Below are positions 41,969-54,517 of a stretch of 64,000 nucleotides of DNA, in pieces. A program made the translations under genes and the position numbers. Positions within the stretch are counted from its first letter, which is position 1. Each line of letters begins with the position of its first letter. Under the pieces are notes generated by a model. That model ran no database searches. It saw nothing but the letters and a program-made list of their open reading frames with translations, and was not told where the DNA came from. The stretch spans positions 847,001 to 911,000 of the forward strand of contig MCFH01000006.1 in NCBI GenBank assembly GCA_002104945.1, written 5' to 3'. Origin of the DNA: Piromyces finnis. Its lineage: Eukaryota > Neocallimastigomycota > Neocallimastigomycetes > Neocallimastigales > Neocallimastigaceae.

Positions 41969-44254
41969 GTTAAATTAATATTTATTTTAAAAGAATATGT
42001 TATTAAAGTAGTTTATTTTCATTAAATCTAATCAAATATAAAATATTTAAAAGAAATAATAATAGAAAAATAGAAAATAGAAAATTATATTTATGCATAG
42101 ATTACTATGTTATAAGAAATAGTTATAAAAGTTTAAAAAAAAAATAATAGAAAATAAAATAATGGTGTAAAATCTCTTTTAAAAAATAATAACAATTGTA
42201 GTAAATAATCAAAAACTTTCATATATATATGCTAAATATGTGTGCGAGTTATTAAAAATAATAATAATTATAATTATTAGTATACTTAAATTTTAAAATT
42301 AAACATATTAAAAATAAGAAAATATGTAATTTAAGAAAAAAATAAATAAAAAATATAAATAAAATATAAAAAAGAGTAAATTAAAAAATAATAATTATAT
42401 ATTAATATTGAGTGAAAATGATGGAGTAAAATAAAAAATTTATAGAGTTTTGAAAAAATTTAAAGAGAACATTTGTAGTAAATAATGAAAGTTTTTTTTT
42501 TTTTTTTTTGTTTTTATTTAATTAAATAATAAAAAGAAATAATAGATTACATTATAAATAATAGCATTGCAATTAATTAAAATCATTAAAAAAAAATAAG
42601 AAATTATATTTAAAAAAGTTTATAAAAAATACCATTAATATATATAATATAAAATTTAATTTCCCTTTTCATCATAAATTTTTATTATTAAATATAAATT
42701 CATTCTAAATAAAAATTTAATTTCTTATATTAATTTTTCTCCTATATTATAATCTATTGTTTACTTATTATAAACCATGTGTTAAATAATATTTCTATAA
42801 ATTTGGTTTTTATTGCTTTTAAATCATTTATTATAATTCAATTTATTCAGTTTATGATACGATAAGATTTAATATAAAAGCTATATTTTTATATATTTTT
42901 GTTGAAATATTAAAGCTTAATTTTTATATAGAAAATATAAAAATTATTAAAAATATTGTTCATTTGAATTTATGATTATTGAACAAAACTAACCAAAAAA
43001 ATATATCTAATATATTAGATATAAAAAATAACTGGAAAAAATATATTATTAATAATGAAAATGACTATTACCTATAATGCAAACTTAATATTTCAATAAT
43101 AATGAATAATAAAAATATATTCTTTAATTACTTTAATATTAAAATTGATAAATAATATTAAAAGATTTAATTTTTAAATTTTTTATTTAAAAATATTAAA
43201 ATTGATAAATAATATTAAAAGATTTAATTTTTAAATTTTTTATTTAAAAATATTTAAAATTGTTTTTTTTTGAATTGATATAATAATTATTATTTTTTTT
43301 AATTATTTCCATTATCCCTATATTTTTAGTAGCCTTATTTTTATTATTGATATATTATTTTAATAAAATAAACTAATTTAATATTGAGATTAATAATGAT
43401 TTTTTTTTTTACTATAAACTAAAAATTTACAGAAAATTATTAAACCGTTAGAGAATAAATATCAATATATATTATATATATTTTGATACTAAATTTTTAT
43501 TTTTAATCAGTTAAAGACATTTATAATATTAAAAAAAAAAGAAGATATATAATTTAATATTCTATATAAGCCATGTTATATAATTAATATCCATATTATA
43601 TAGTATTATTATTAATTATTTAATAAATAAATAAATATTGATTATAATGATGAAATGATAAAATAATCAATAATACTAAACGGTAACAATATTAAAAAAA
43701 AATAAATGGGATAATAGAGAAAGAAAATAAGAATAATTTATATTATCTTTGTATTAAAAAATTATATTTATTTTTTGATATCAGTTTAAGGGAAATTGTA
43801 CCCACAATGTAATATGTTACATAAATTTCTCTCTCTCTTTTTTTTCTTTTCTCCTATTTTCTTTTTTCCTTTTTTTTTTTTTACTATTATTTTTAAATTT
43901 GTTTATATGTTTCCTTTTAAAAATTCTTTATTTTATATATTAAAATAAATTTTCATTCAATAATAAACCGTTTTCTATACATTAAATTTAATATAATTAA
44001 TTTATTTCAATGCTATTTTTTTAAAAATATATGTCTATAAATACGGTAAATATAATAAAATATGGTAATATTAATATATTAATATATTCTATATTAATAA
44101 TATTGAATAATCAAATTATCCAATTTTTTTTTTAATGTAACTTTGGATATAATAAGGATAAAAAAATTTTTTTATATAAATACATCATTTCAATTATTTT
44201 TTATTTTTATTATCAGATTTAATTCTTAATATTTTTATAATAAAACTCTTAAAA
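41969..44254. other. Intergenic region between esterase paralogs
   Basis: A 2.3-kb A/T-rich stretch with a T run at 42490-42510, a 57-bp tandem duplication (43144-43257) and a pyrimidine-rich tract at 43830-43880. No gene is seen. Confidence 0.7.
43144..43257. repeat. 57-bp tandem duplication
   Basis: A unit starting ATTGATAAATAATATTAAAA at 43144 is repeated at 43201 with almost no change. It is a local head-to-tail duplication in non-coding DNA. Confidence 0.85.
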
Positions 44255-45214
44255 ATGAAGTCAACTCTTTTCTTAAATATTATTTTTGCTATATTATTTG
44301 TCATTGGTATCAATGCTCAAAATGTAACTCTTTCAAATGAAGAAGATATGAAAAACTACTTAAGTGTAGAAAATATTGAAAGAGATATCGCTTATAATGG
44401 TGGAAGATTATTAGATGTCTATTATGATAAGCAAGATACTATGACTCCAAAGCCAGTTGTTATTCATATTTATGGTGGATCCTGGGTTAGTGGAAGCAAA
44501 ATCCAATATACTAAATTTGGATCTCTTCTTGAATCTGAAGGTTATGTTGCTGTTTTACCAAATTATATCTTATTCCCAAATGGTTCTATTGAAGATATGG
44601 TTGAAGATGTTTACAATGCTATTCAATGGACTTACAACAATATTTCTAAATATGGTGGTAATCCAAATTTAATCTCCCTTTCTGCTCACTCTGCTGGTGC
44701 TCATGTTTCTGCCTTAACTATTGTTAAGGCTGCTCTTAACTTACCAAACAATAATGTAACTTTACAAAACTTACCACAACTTGATAAAGTTGTTTTAATG
44801 AACGGTCCATATGTTTTTGATCAAGAATTCCTTTACTACACTTTACAAGGAACTACTGATACTAGTAATACCACTGCTACTTCTGATAAACAACAACAAG
44901 CTATTCTTCAAAAATTAATGTTAACATACTATGGAAATGCTGAAATCTCTCCAATTGAAATTCTTAAAGAATACGAAGACAATTCTATTTACAATAATTT
45001 CAATGTCAATAAATTCGTTTTCTTCTATACCTCTTTAGATAATGTTGTTCCAGAATCCTCTTCAAAGAATTTAATTGCTCAAATTAATCGTACTAGTAAC
45101 GTTCAATATGAATATGTTTATATTGAAGGAATTGAACATGCTTCTCTTGTTAGAGGTGTTAGAGGTGGAGATGTTGAATATGAAAATATGTATATAGAAT
45201 TACTTAGAAAGTAA
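44255..45214 (+). CDS. Secreted alpha/beta-hydrolase esterase, paralog 2
   Basis: Single exon, 319 residues with signal peptide (MKSTLFLN.. to GINAQ). The oxyanion segment is VIHIYGGSWVSGSK, the nucleophile motif AHSAGAH (~145-151), the acid in TSLDNVVPESSS and the His in GIEHASL. It keeps the family glycines that paralog 1 has altered. It lies 2.3 kb downstream of paralog 1 in the same direction, so the pair looks like an old tandem duplication. It should act outside the cell on ester bonds; the substrate is unknown. Confidence 0.9.
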   Translation: MKSTLFLNIIFAILFVIGINAQNVTLSNEEDMKNYLSVENIERDIAYNGGRLLDVYYDKQDTMTPKPVVIHIYGGSWVSGSKIQYTKFGSLLESEGYVAVLPNYILFPNGSIEDMVEDVYNAIQWTYNNISKYGGNPNLISLSAHSAGAHVSALTIVKAALNLPNNNVTLQNLPQLDKVVLMNGPYVFDQEFLYYTLQGTTDTSNTTATSDKQQQAILQKLMLTYYGNAEISPIEILKEYEDNSIYNNFNVNKFVFFYTSLDNVVPESSSKNLIAQINRTSNVQYEYVYIEGIEHASLVRGVRGGDVEYENMYIELLRK

Positions 45215-47043
45215 ATTAATATTAAATTATAATGACTCTCGTAGTCTAATTTCCTATCTTTTTATTTAATTTTTTATTTTATTTTTCATTTTCATAGTAT
45301 TTAGTAAATTGATTTATTTATTTATTTATTAATAATAAACATAGAACTAATAAAAATAAATAATATATAAACAATATGAAAGATGTGCGATTTTTATTAT
45401 TAGGACATTTTATATATATATTTGAAATGATTTATGGAATATAATTTGTGTAATTCTTTTGTAAGATTTAAAAAAAGTTTTTTTTTTTTTTTTTTTGTTG
45501 ATCTTCATTTTTAAAAAACTTTTTATAGGAAAGGGTAACACAAAAAATTTTTTTTTGATATTTGACTATAGGAAGGTGTTACAATTTGATTAGAAGATTT
45601 AAGGATTGAATAATTAATTTTGAAACTTTTTTTTTAATTGTATAAATTATATAATGTAAAAAAAAAAAGGGTTATTTATTATAAAATAAAGATTCCTATA
45701 AAATGAGGTATTTTTTTTTTAATAAGAAAAATAAAAATAGAAAATGAATAAATTATAACATACTATATATAGAAATAATAATATTTTTTTATCATTGTTT
45801 ATCCTTTAAATTTTTTATTATATATGAAATAATCCCATAAAAATTTCGTGTCACCTAAAATCTAATAAATAAAATATACAGAAATACCTATATTATTTAA
45901 TATATTAATGAATCAATATTAATCATAAAAAAAAAAAAATATTTTTTTTTCTATATAGAAAAAAAAAAATTTATGTATTAATTAAACTTTTCATCCGCAA
46001 TTCTTTATGAGAATAGTAATTACAGTATTATAATATGAAAATATAAGAATATGGCCATGAATTTTTATATAAAATTGTAGACATATTTTTTATATGATAT
46101 TATATGAAATATTTCTACATTTATTTTTTAAATAATAATTAATATTGAGAGATATGTATTATTTAATAATATCATTTGTACATCCTTAAGAATTAAAGCT
46201 TTTGGAACTCATTACGATCCCATTTCTATTGATCAATTCAGTTCAACAAGATTATTTATTTTTACTATATAAATATATTTTATTGACTTTACAGTCATTT
46301 TAATTTCAAATTTTATTAAATTCGTTTAATCCTTATAGTAATAACTTCAAAAAAAAAAAAAAACTTTTTGATTTTTTTTCTGGAGTTTTAAGTGATTTTA
46401 ATATTTTCAAATGTAATATTTCTTTTATTTTCATTTTTGTACATCCTAATCATAATTTCCTATATATTTTAGAAACAAATTTCAGTAATTTTGCTGTTGG
46501 GCTTAAATCTCAAAAAAAAAAAAAAAAACTTTTGATGATAATATAATTTATTCTGTCTCTTGTCTTTCAAGGATTTATACATTAATTGAATGAATTTATC
46601 CTATATTACAATAATTTTAATAGTTTTATTATTTAATAGCATTTAGATGGAAATAGCCAGATTTTTTCTATAAGATATTATTTATTATGAATACAATAAC
46701 AATTGTTTTTTTTATATTTCATTTATTTATTATTTTTTTCACTTTTTTTTTTAGCATTCATATATTATATACTATTTCTTTTTGTCTTTTAATTTATATT
46801 AAGCATTATTTAATAAAATAAGTATATTTAAAATCAATTTTTTTGTTAAAAACTAAAGTCTTATATTCTTCTATATAAAATCATTTTTAATAAAAATTAT
46901 TTTTTATAATTAAAATAATTAAATTGCTTAAAATTTATTGCTATTAGAGAACTTTATATGAGAATTAAGGCTTTAGACCATGAAGATTAGGAAAAATGTA
47001 TAATATATACATAATTAAAAGGATCGGTCGAATCCATATGATT

Positions 47044-47580
47044 GAATAAAAAGAAAAGAAATGACTATTTAGAATCAGATAGTTATTTAGAAATGTTAAA
47101 AACAAAGAAAATAATAAAACATAAATCATATGTCAATAATTCATACAAAAATTGTATTAAGCTATTCCAGTTATTAAAACGAATATATTTCAAAAAAAAA
47201 AAAAATATAAAATTCATAAAGATTTTTTTGAAAAAGTATCAAAAAAAGATTAAACAAAAAAATAGCAAAGAAGCATTACTAGAAACAATTGAAATTCCAA
47301 GTGAAAATAAATTGTTTCTAAATATTTTGAATTGAAGGCTTAATATTGAAGTTTATTTACTTTAAATTAAAATATACTTTTTAATAAACAGTATAATGAC
47401 AAGGTATGAAATTACGTATCTTATGAAGTCATATTTACAAACATTACTAAATACTAAATATATGTTAGATTTGAAAAAGTCAATCTTATTACTAACACTA
47501 AGGAAATAAAAAATATCTATGAAGAATCTATTAACTTATATTATTTGATCAATGAAGCATTATTAAAAAAAAATGAATAA
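47044..47580 (+). pseudogene. Candidate decayed gene fragments
   Basis: The first stretch, 47044-47335, is a 96-codon frame with no ATG start, very rich in Lys and Ile (LFQLLKRIYFKKKKN, SKEALLETIEIPSENKL). The second, 47461-47580, is 40 codons with protein-like composition (VRFEKVNLITNTKEIKNIYE). Between them a 22-codon ATG frame begins at 47395. Splice joins are not convincing. It may be a broken gene of unknown family; chance frames cannot be excluded. Confidence 0.3.
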
Positions 47581-47969
47581 TTAATAATTGGTTTAATATA
47601 ACTATATTAACGATCTCAATAGTTAATATAAAATTTTATAATTAATATAACTGAAATGTATTATTAATTTCTTTCACAAAATTTCAAAATATGCAACAAG
47701 CAATAGTCTTGTAATATTTTAAATTTTAATATAATCTAATTTTTTATTTCAATTTAAAACAGATAATTGAATTTCTTTTAATGATAGTAGTGAATATTTT
47801 TAAATTTTTGTAAATTTAATATAAAACCCATATATATTATTAAACATAAATAAATAAAAAAGGATATTATTGTAATTTAATTAAAAATAAGAAAAAATAT
47901 TATTATATTGGTATATAAATGTCATTTAATATGACTAAAAACCAATATTGGAATTTATCAAAAGATGTA

Positions 47970-48030
47970 ATTATATATCAACTTTGGTTGTGATCCTTCT
48001 AGCCTATATTACTGTTTCTTTAACATTGAC
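47970..48030 (-). mobile_element. Worn 3' fragment of the LINE family
   Basis: About 58 bases beginning TTTGGTTGTGATCCTTCTAG align by eye with the LINE end at about 59492-59550 (TTGGTTGCGCTGGTCCTCCTGG..), including the region of its stop codon (TTACTGTTTCTT then TTGAC(A/G)CT), in the same minus orientation. Many C-to-T type differences indicate an old copy. An ACT/AAT repeat at 48353-48390 may be what is left of its Asn/Ser tract. Confidence 0.6.
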
Positions 48031-50122
48031 ACTTTTAATTGTTATAATATATTATTTAAATATTACGCTGTTATTTCCTATATCATAAGAATCGATTTTC
48101 TCTGATGAGGTTGTACAGTAATTATTAAAAATGATGATATTAAATAAATACTTTAAGTTTGACTTTTTTGAAAGTTATTTTCACTCCTTTGTACTATATA
48201 TACTTCATACCTTTATCTGTATACATACTTTTAATATTAATGGGTTATTAAAATATTTGTTAACTAAATTACATCTAAACTGGAAATTATATGAAAAGAA
48301 ATATAATTATTATCTTTAGAATTTCTAATAATGCTATAATTTTTATTATCATTACTACTACTACTACTACTAATAATAATAATAATAATGATAATGATGT
48401 AAAGATAATATTAGTAGTACCGCAATTTATCATGTATATTAATGAACGACTAGAGAAATTGCAACTCTATTATCATAAATGATCTACAATACATCGTTTA
48501 TATAAACTAATATTAGAAAATATGTTATATACAGATAGAGAAATAATATAAATAGTAGTTTTAAATAAGTTTTTTTTTTTTCTACATTAACAATAGATAT
48601 ATAATTATAACAATAAATAATATATGTATCAATATACAATATACAATGAATGAAATTTTTGTTAGTAATGAAGAAATTTTCGGTCTAATAAACAAACAAT
48701 AATATAATTGCAACTAATATTATAATAATGAATTTTGTTAATGAGTTATATGGTCAAAAAAAAAAAAAAAGTAATATTTGAATGAGAATTTTTGTAAATA
48801 TTTTACACATAGAAAATAGAATTTATTGTAATTATATGTATATATATGTAGAGATCATCTAGTTAAAATTATATTTTAAAAATTTTATTTAAATTACCAT
48901 AAAATAATTATAATATGAATAAAATATCATATTATTGTACTGAAATACCATTATTATAATACTATTTAAATGTAACAATAATCATTACTTTTAAGCATCA
49001 TTTTTAAAATATATTAATTTTGTATTTTTAAAAAGATTACCATTGAATATAATAAAAATTTCTACAATTTAAAACCATCTTTTTCCTATTAGTAATACTT
49101 AATAAAGGTATTACTAATATTTTTATAGAAATATATACTTTAAAAACTATTACTTATTTCCTAATTATTACAACTATCCAAAATAATTTAGTAAATTTCA
49201 TTATATATAAATTAGTTGCCAACTTTTTAATGATATTATATCATTATAATTAACATCAACTTTAAAATATATATATACATTTTTTTTTTTTAATTTATTT
49301 AAATAAAGAAAATAATTTTTATAAAAGTATATTATATGTCAATATATCTTTATTAGTATTTTAAGAAATAGTTATTAATTATTAGAATAATATTAATTTA
49401 CTATTTTTTAAATAATTTATTTTGTATATTATTTATTTAAATCATATCAATAATTATGACAATAAAACATGTAACTCTATCATTTGTATGATGAATGATA
49501 ATTATATTTCACGCCAATTATTTAATATAAATACAGAAATTCTTATAGATCAATAGATCTTTTATATTATAGCAACATATTACTAAAACTTGAATCTTGT
49601 CATTCTAAACAGTCATTATATTTTAAGTTTAGAAAGTTTATAAAGTTATCATAAGATTTACCATAAGATTTACCATGTGAAATCCAAGTTAATGTATCTT
49701 ATTAATTAAAAACTTTTTAAATAAAAGTTTTTTAAATGTTACTATTATTACTATTTTGTTCTCTAATAGTATTCAATACAACTTAACATTAATATTATAT
49801 TTAATGTTGAGCTATATGACATTGTTAGGTATATACTATAACCTAGAATAATCTATGAATCTTTAACACATTAAATTTCAAAATTTTTTTAATTATATAA
49901 AAACTTTATATATTAAATGTAAATCTAATATAATAATTTAGTATATTATAAATAATTAACAAAATAGAATAATTCAAACAAAATGTGGATAAGTCAAAAA
50001 TTCCATCAATTAAATTAAAAGGGTTTATTATTAATTTATTAATATAATAGAGTTTTTAAAGTTTATATTTCTGTCAAGTTCAGTATTATATAAAAACCTA
50101 ATCCTTGAACAACAAATTGATT

Positions 50123-50236
50123 AATGATAATCAAAAGAATATCTATCCAATACCTATTAATGAGTTGTATACAAAATATAAAATACAGATAAAAAATACA
50201 GAATATATTCACGGATTAAATTTAATTTCAGGTTAA
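50123..50236 (+). pseudogene. Isolated coding-like fragment
   Basis: A 38-codon open stretch ending in TAA with protein-like composition (NIYPIPINELYTKYKIQ, then NTEYIHGLNLISG). No start, no splice partner and no recognised family. It may be an exon relic. Confidence 0.22.
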
Positions 50237-53200
50237 AGTTATTTATTATTTAGGTGGTTTTTTTTTTTTTAAATTATTAAGAACAAGTAAACATTTATAA
50301 ATACTTTTAAAAAATATATTGAAAAAATTCTAATTTATTAGGAACATATAAAAGATTTTTTATATAATAAAGAGTAAATATCAGGAAGTACTTTTATTTT
50401 ATTAATAAAATTTTCAATTTTCTTTAGATGATTTTTCAATTATTTAATTTTTTTTTATTTTATTTTTTTGTATGTGTATATCTATCTTAAAATAGATTTC
50501 TTTAAAAATAGTGAAATAAAAACCTATTTTTTTTTTATTAGATTATATTTATCAAAATGTAAAATAATATTAAAACTATTTATCGATAAATTTATTGTTA
50601 TTTTTTTGTTTTTTATAATTCTTAATTATATCATTAGTAATTAATAATTAAAACAAAAGTATTTTATCCAATTTGTTTATTTAATATTAAATTACAATTT
50701 ATTAATCCCATAACATTGTAAAAATACAAATTATATTTTCATTATACTTTTTATTTTTACAATTTATTATAGTATTTAAATGCCAATTTCTTTTCTTTTA
50801 AATTTAAAAAAAACATTAACATTCATTTTTAATATTCATATTAAAAATAAATAATAAATTAAAATTTTTATTTTAATTATACAAAGCCACAAATAATGAT
50901 AATGATTGTCACATGATTTATAACCATTTCTATTTAAAACTACAATATTTAAGCTTTTTTTTTTTTTTTTTAAATCTATTATTACTTTAAATCCTTTTTT
51001 TTCTTCAATTGTAAAGATATTTATAATTTATTATAGAAAATATATCAATATTACTGCTGCTTATATTTCTGCATGGATTCAAAATTGAAATTGTAATCTC
51101 AAATATGAGAGAAATTTTATATAATATAAAAAAATCATAAAATACTAACCTTTTATTATTAAAAAAATTGAATTAATTATGAATAAAAGAAATTTCAATT
51201 CTAAAATATTTAAAAGTAAATTTAATGGCACAAAAATTTAAATAAATACTATTAAGTAAAAACACTATTTTATCTATAATTTTAATAACAATCATTTCAA
51301 TTGATTAAAAGTAAAATTTCATTTTATAATTTAATTGCCAATGTTTTCATTTTTTTTTTTATTTGTATTGCAAGCTAAATTATGTAAAATCAATTAAATA
51401 TTGTAATTAAGATTGAATAATCAATATAATTAACATTTATAGATTTTTATTGTAATTAATTTGATTCTTCTATTTCTGTCATTACATTGGTCCTTTATTT
51501 TTTTTTTTTATTTCAATTTATATTTCAATTTATATTTATATAATTTATATATTGATAATGTGATAATATTTATATTATTTAATTTAAACTAATTCTATAT
51601 ATATCAAAGGAATATATTTTAATTGAATGCTATAATAAATAAACTATTAATTTATATATGATATAGGGTTTATTATATAAATGAATGAATATATAATAAA
51701 TAAATAAATAAACTTTTCAATGAATGAAATTTCAAAGTTTTTTTTTTTCAATTTACATTTGTATATATGTTTTACAATCTACATTATTATTTATATATTT
51801 TTTTATTATTAATAATAAATATGAATTTTTTATTTTAATTATATCATATAAAACTAAATACAGTCTAATATATTATATTTGACAACAACATATATTTAAT
51901 ATATTACATTTATATAGTATAATATATTATCATATATTATTTATTTATATTATATAAATTATACTAAAAAAGAAAAAAAAATCAATTTAAAATTGAAAAT
52001 TATTTTAATATATGTTTTTTTTTTAAAATCACAATTATTGAAATTGTTATATTTAATAAGGAAGGATAATTGAAAGTAAATTTGTAGTTGTAAATACATA
52101 CCTTGTTAATTTTTTTGTATTATATTATCTATTATTAAGAAAAAACAAAGTATACATACCTAAAGTACAATAATCCATCTATGTATATTAAAAGATGTAT
52201 CAATAATCAAGTCTATCAATTGATGATACATGCTTTTGTATGGTATACTTTTAAACTGTGGCATATGACTACCTACCTTTTTCATTTAGGTAAAAATGTG
52301 ACTAACGACAGATAATATTTATTACTAATCTTATTAATATAAATGCCCTGTAAAAATTAGTTGATATATAGTTTAATAAGCCAATTTTATGATAAGGTAA
52401 AATTATAATACTAACAGAATACTAACAAAATAATATTTTCTTAAAGGCGTTTTTTTATTTTTACTAATATTTTTTTTTCAAGGAAATAACATATATATAT
52501 AGACTTTTGTTTTCATAGTAATAAATACTTTTTTTATTTTGTGGTTTTGCAATAATATTGAAATATTTTTTACTTTTTTTTTTTTTTAATCCGCCTTCAA
52601 TAACTATTATTTTTCCTTTTAGAATATTTATTTATAACATGCTTAATTTGCCTAAAGCTTTTTTTTTGCTTAGGTTTAATGATTCAATATGGAAAAATTG
52701 AAAATTAGTCTTTCTATTATTTAATATTTGTGGTTTTTCAATAATTTGAAATAAATTAAAATAATATATTATAATATATTATATTTTTTTATAATATATA
52801 TTTTATATATGGTCATATATTATTGTGTTCATTTTTTTAATTTCTATTTTAAGAATAATATATAATTATAAATATTAGGATATTATCAATATAATATAAT
52901 ATATATCATTATTTATTAATAATATATTGTCAATAAATCATTATTAATAAAAATCTAAATACAAATTTAAATAGAATGGTAAAGTCATTTAATGTTTTTT
53001 TTATAATACAATAAAGTTAAAAAGTATCATTTATATTAGTAAATATAATAAAAAGAATTAATAATAAAAAAGTTAATTTATAATCTATTATATAGAATAA
53101 AAAAAAAGTAGAATAATAAAATTATTAATCCTAAACAAAATAACCAATTTTTATTTAATAAAAAATTAAGGCGTAGTATGCCTAATAAAAAAATCTCATA

Positions 53201-54308
53201 AAATTGTTTAACTATTAAAGTTTTTACTGGCAGATAGAATGAAAATTTTTAAAAATTAGATTGATTAAGAAGATGATTTAGATTATCATTATCAAAATTT
53301 CTATTAAATTCTGTATTAAATACCACTAAATGACCACAAGACAAGTAAAAAAAAAAGTATTATTAATTACTTTGGTTTTATTATTAATCCTAATCATACT
53401 TATAATAATAGCAATAATATTAAAGGGTTCTAATAAAAATTGTCAAGTTTACAATTAAATAATATTACAATTGATTAATATATTAATTAATATATGATCT
53501 AATATACTTCAAATGTACTATAAAATATTTAATTTATTTAAAATAGTCAATTGTTAATATATAAAATCTATTTTATTTTATTAATGTGAATACATTCTAT
53601 ATATTCTATTCTATTATTATATAAAATTAGAGTTTTGTTTTTTTATATTAAAATTCTAATTTATTTTTTATATATAAGAACAATTTTTATCTTTTTTTTT
53701 TATAATTTTTTTGTTGTTTGTTTTTATTAATCTTTTCTGAAATTAGTTTTTTTTTTAAGTAATAAAAGAAAAACTATAAAGAGAAGAATTTAATATATAA
53801 ATAATTTATTTTTGATAATATTTGAAAAAAAGAAGCGTATTCAATTATTTAATTAATAAATCTAATAATCCAACAATATATATAAAAAGTAATTTTAAAA
53901 ATCGTATTACTAATAAAAAAGATTTTTTTTTTATTAGAAGAAATACTAAATTCAGTAAATTTAAAAATCTATATTCACCAATGCTTTCTTTATTAAAGAA
54001 TATTACATTATTAAACGTCACTAAAATCAACTTATTAAAGATTTAACAAAATATAAGACAGTATTAATTATTTCAATATCAATTCACAATCAATTATTTA
54101 TTTATATAAAATATTCTCCATGAAATTATAACTTTTCTCTATTATTTTTTTTATTATTATTTTTCAAAACAATACTATTAAATAAAATATTCTTATATTT
54201 TATTTTTATATACCTAATTTATATTTATTCTCTTTAATTTTCATTTTATCAATTTTACAAATAAATTTTAATCGGTTTGCAAGATGTTTTCCTTAAACAA
54301 TGTCGAAG

Positions 54309-54325
54309 GTTGCCTTTAAGGCAAC
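54309..54325. promoter_or_regulatory. Perfect dyad upstream of cyclin gene
   Basis: GTTGCC-TTTAA-GGCAAC is a 6+6 perfect inverted repeat with a 5-base spacer, 193 bp upstream of the cyclin start. G/C-containing dyads are rare in this DNA, so a dimeric factor site is plausible. The factor is unknown. Confidence 0.45.
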
Positions 54326-54517
54326 AAAAATAAGATATTGTAGTTGGAAGAAAAGAGTGAAATAAAAAGAATAGTAATATATAAATTTATATTATTTATT
54401 CTCTTTATTTTATAATAAAAAAGAAAATAAAAGAGAAAAGATATAATAATAAAAATAAAATAAAAAAAAAAAACGACAAAATAATTATTTATTCTAGCAA
54501 AAAAATTAATAATCAAA

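Larger units (their letters stand above)
45215..54517. other. Gene-poor 9.3-kb region with relics
   Basis: No intact gene is supported. It is A/T-rich with homopolymer runs. It holds short open stretches at 47044-47580 and 50123-50236, a worn LINE end near 47970-48030, and a short ACT/AAT repeat (48353-48390). A coding-like snippet at 46203-46260 (FGTHYDPISIDQFSSTRLF) has no context. A perfect dyad lies at 54309-54325. Confidence 0.6.

Noticed and set aside
47021-47040. tRNA-like T-arm sequence GGATCGGTCGAATCC
   Set aside because: No matching acceptor, D or anticodon stems can be drawn upstream.
48291-48482. Short ORF with Thr/Asn repeat
   Set aside because: It has no support beyond the ACT/AAT repeat; it may instead be part of the worn LINE copy.
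53822-54046. 74-codon basic ORF upstream of the cyclin
   Set aside because: It has only a TTG start, random-looking A/T composition, and an equally long frame on the other strand.
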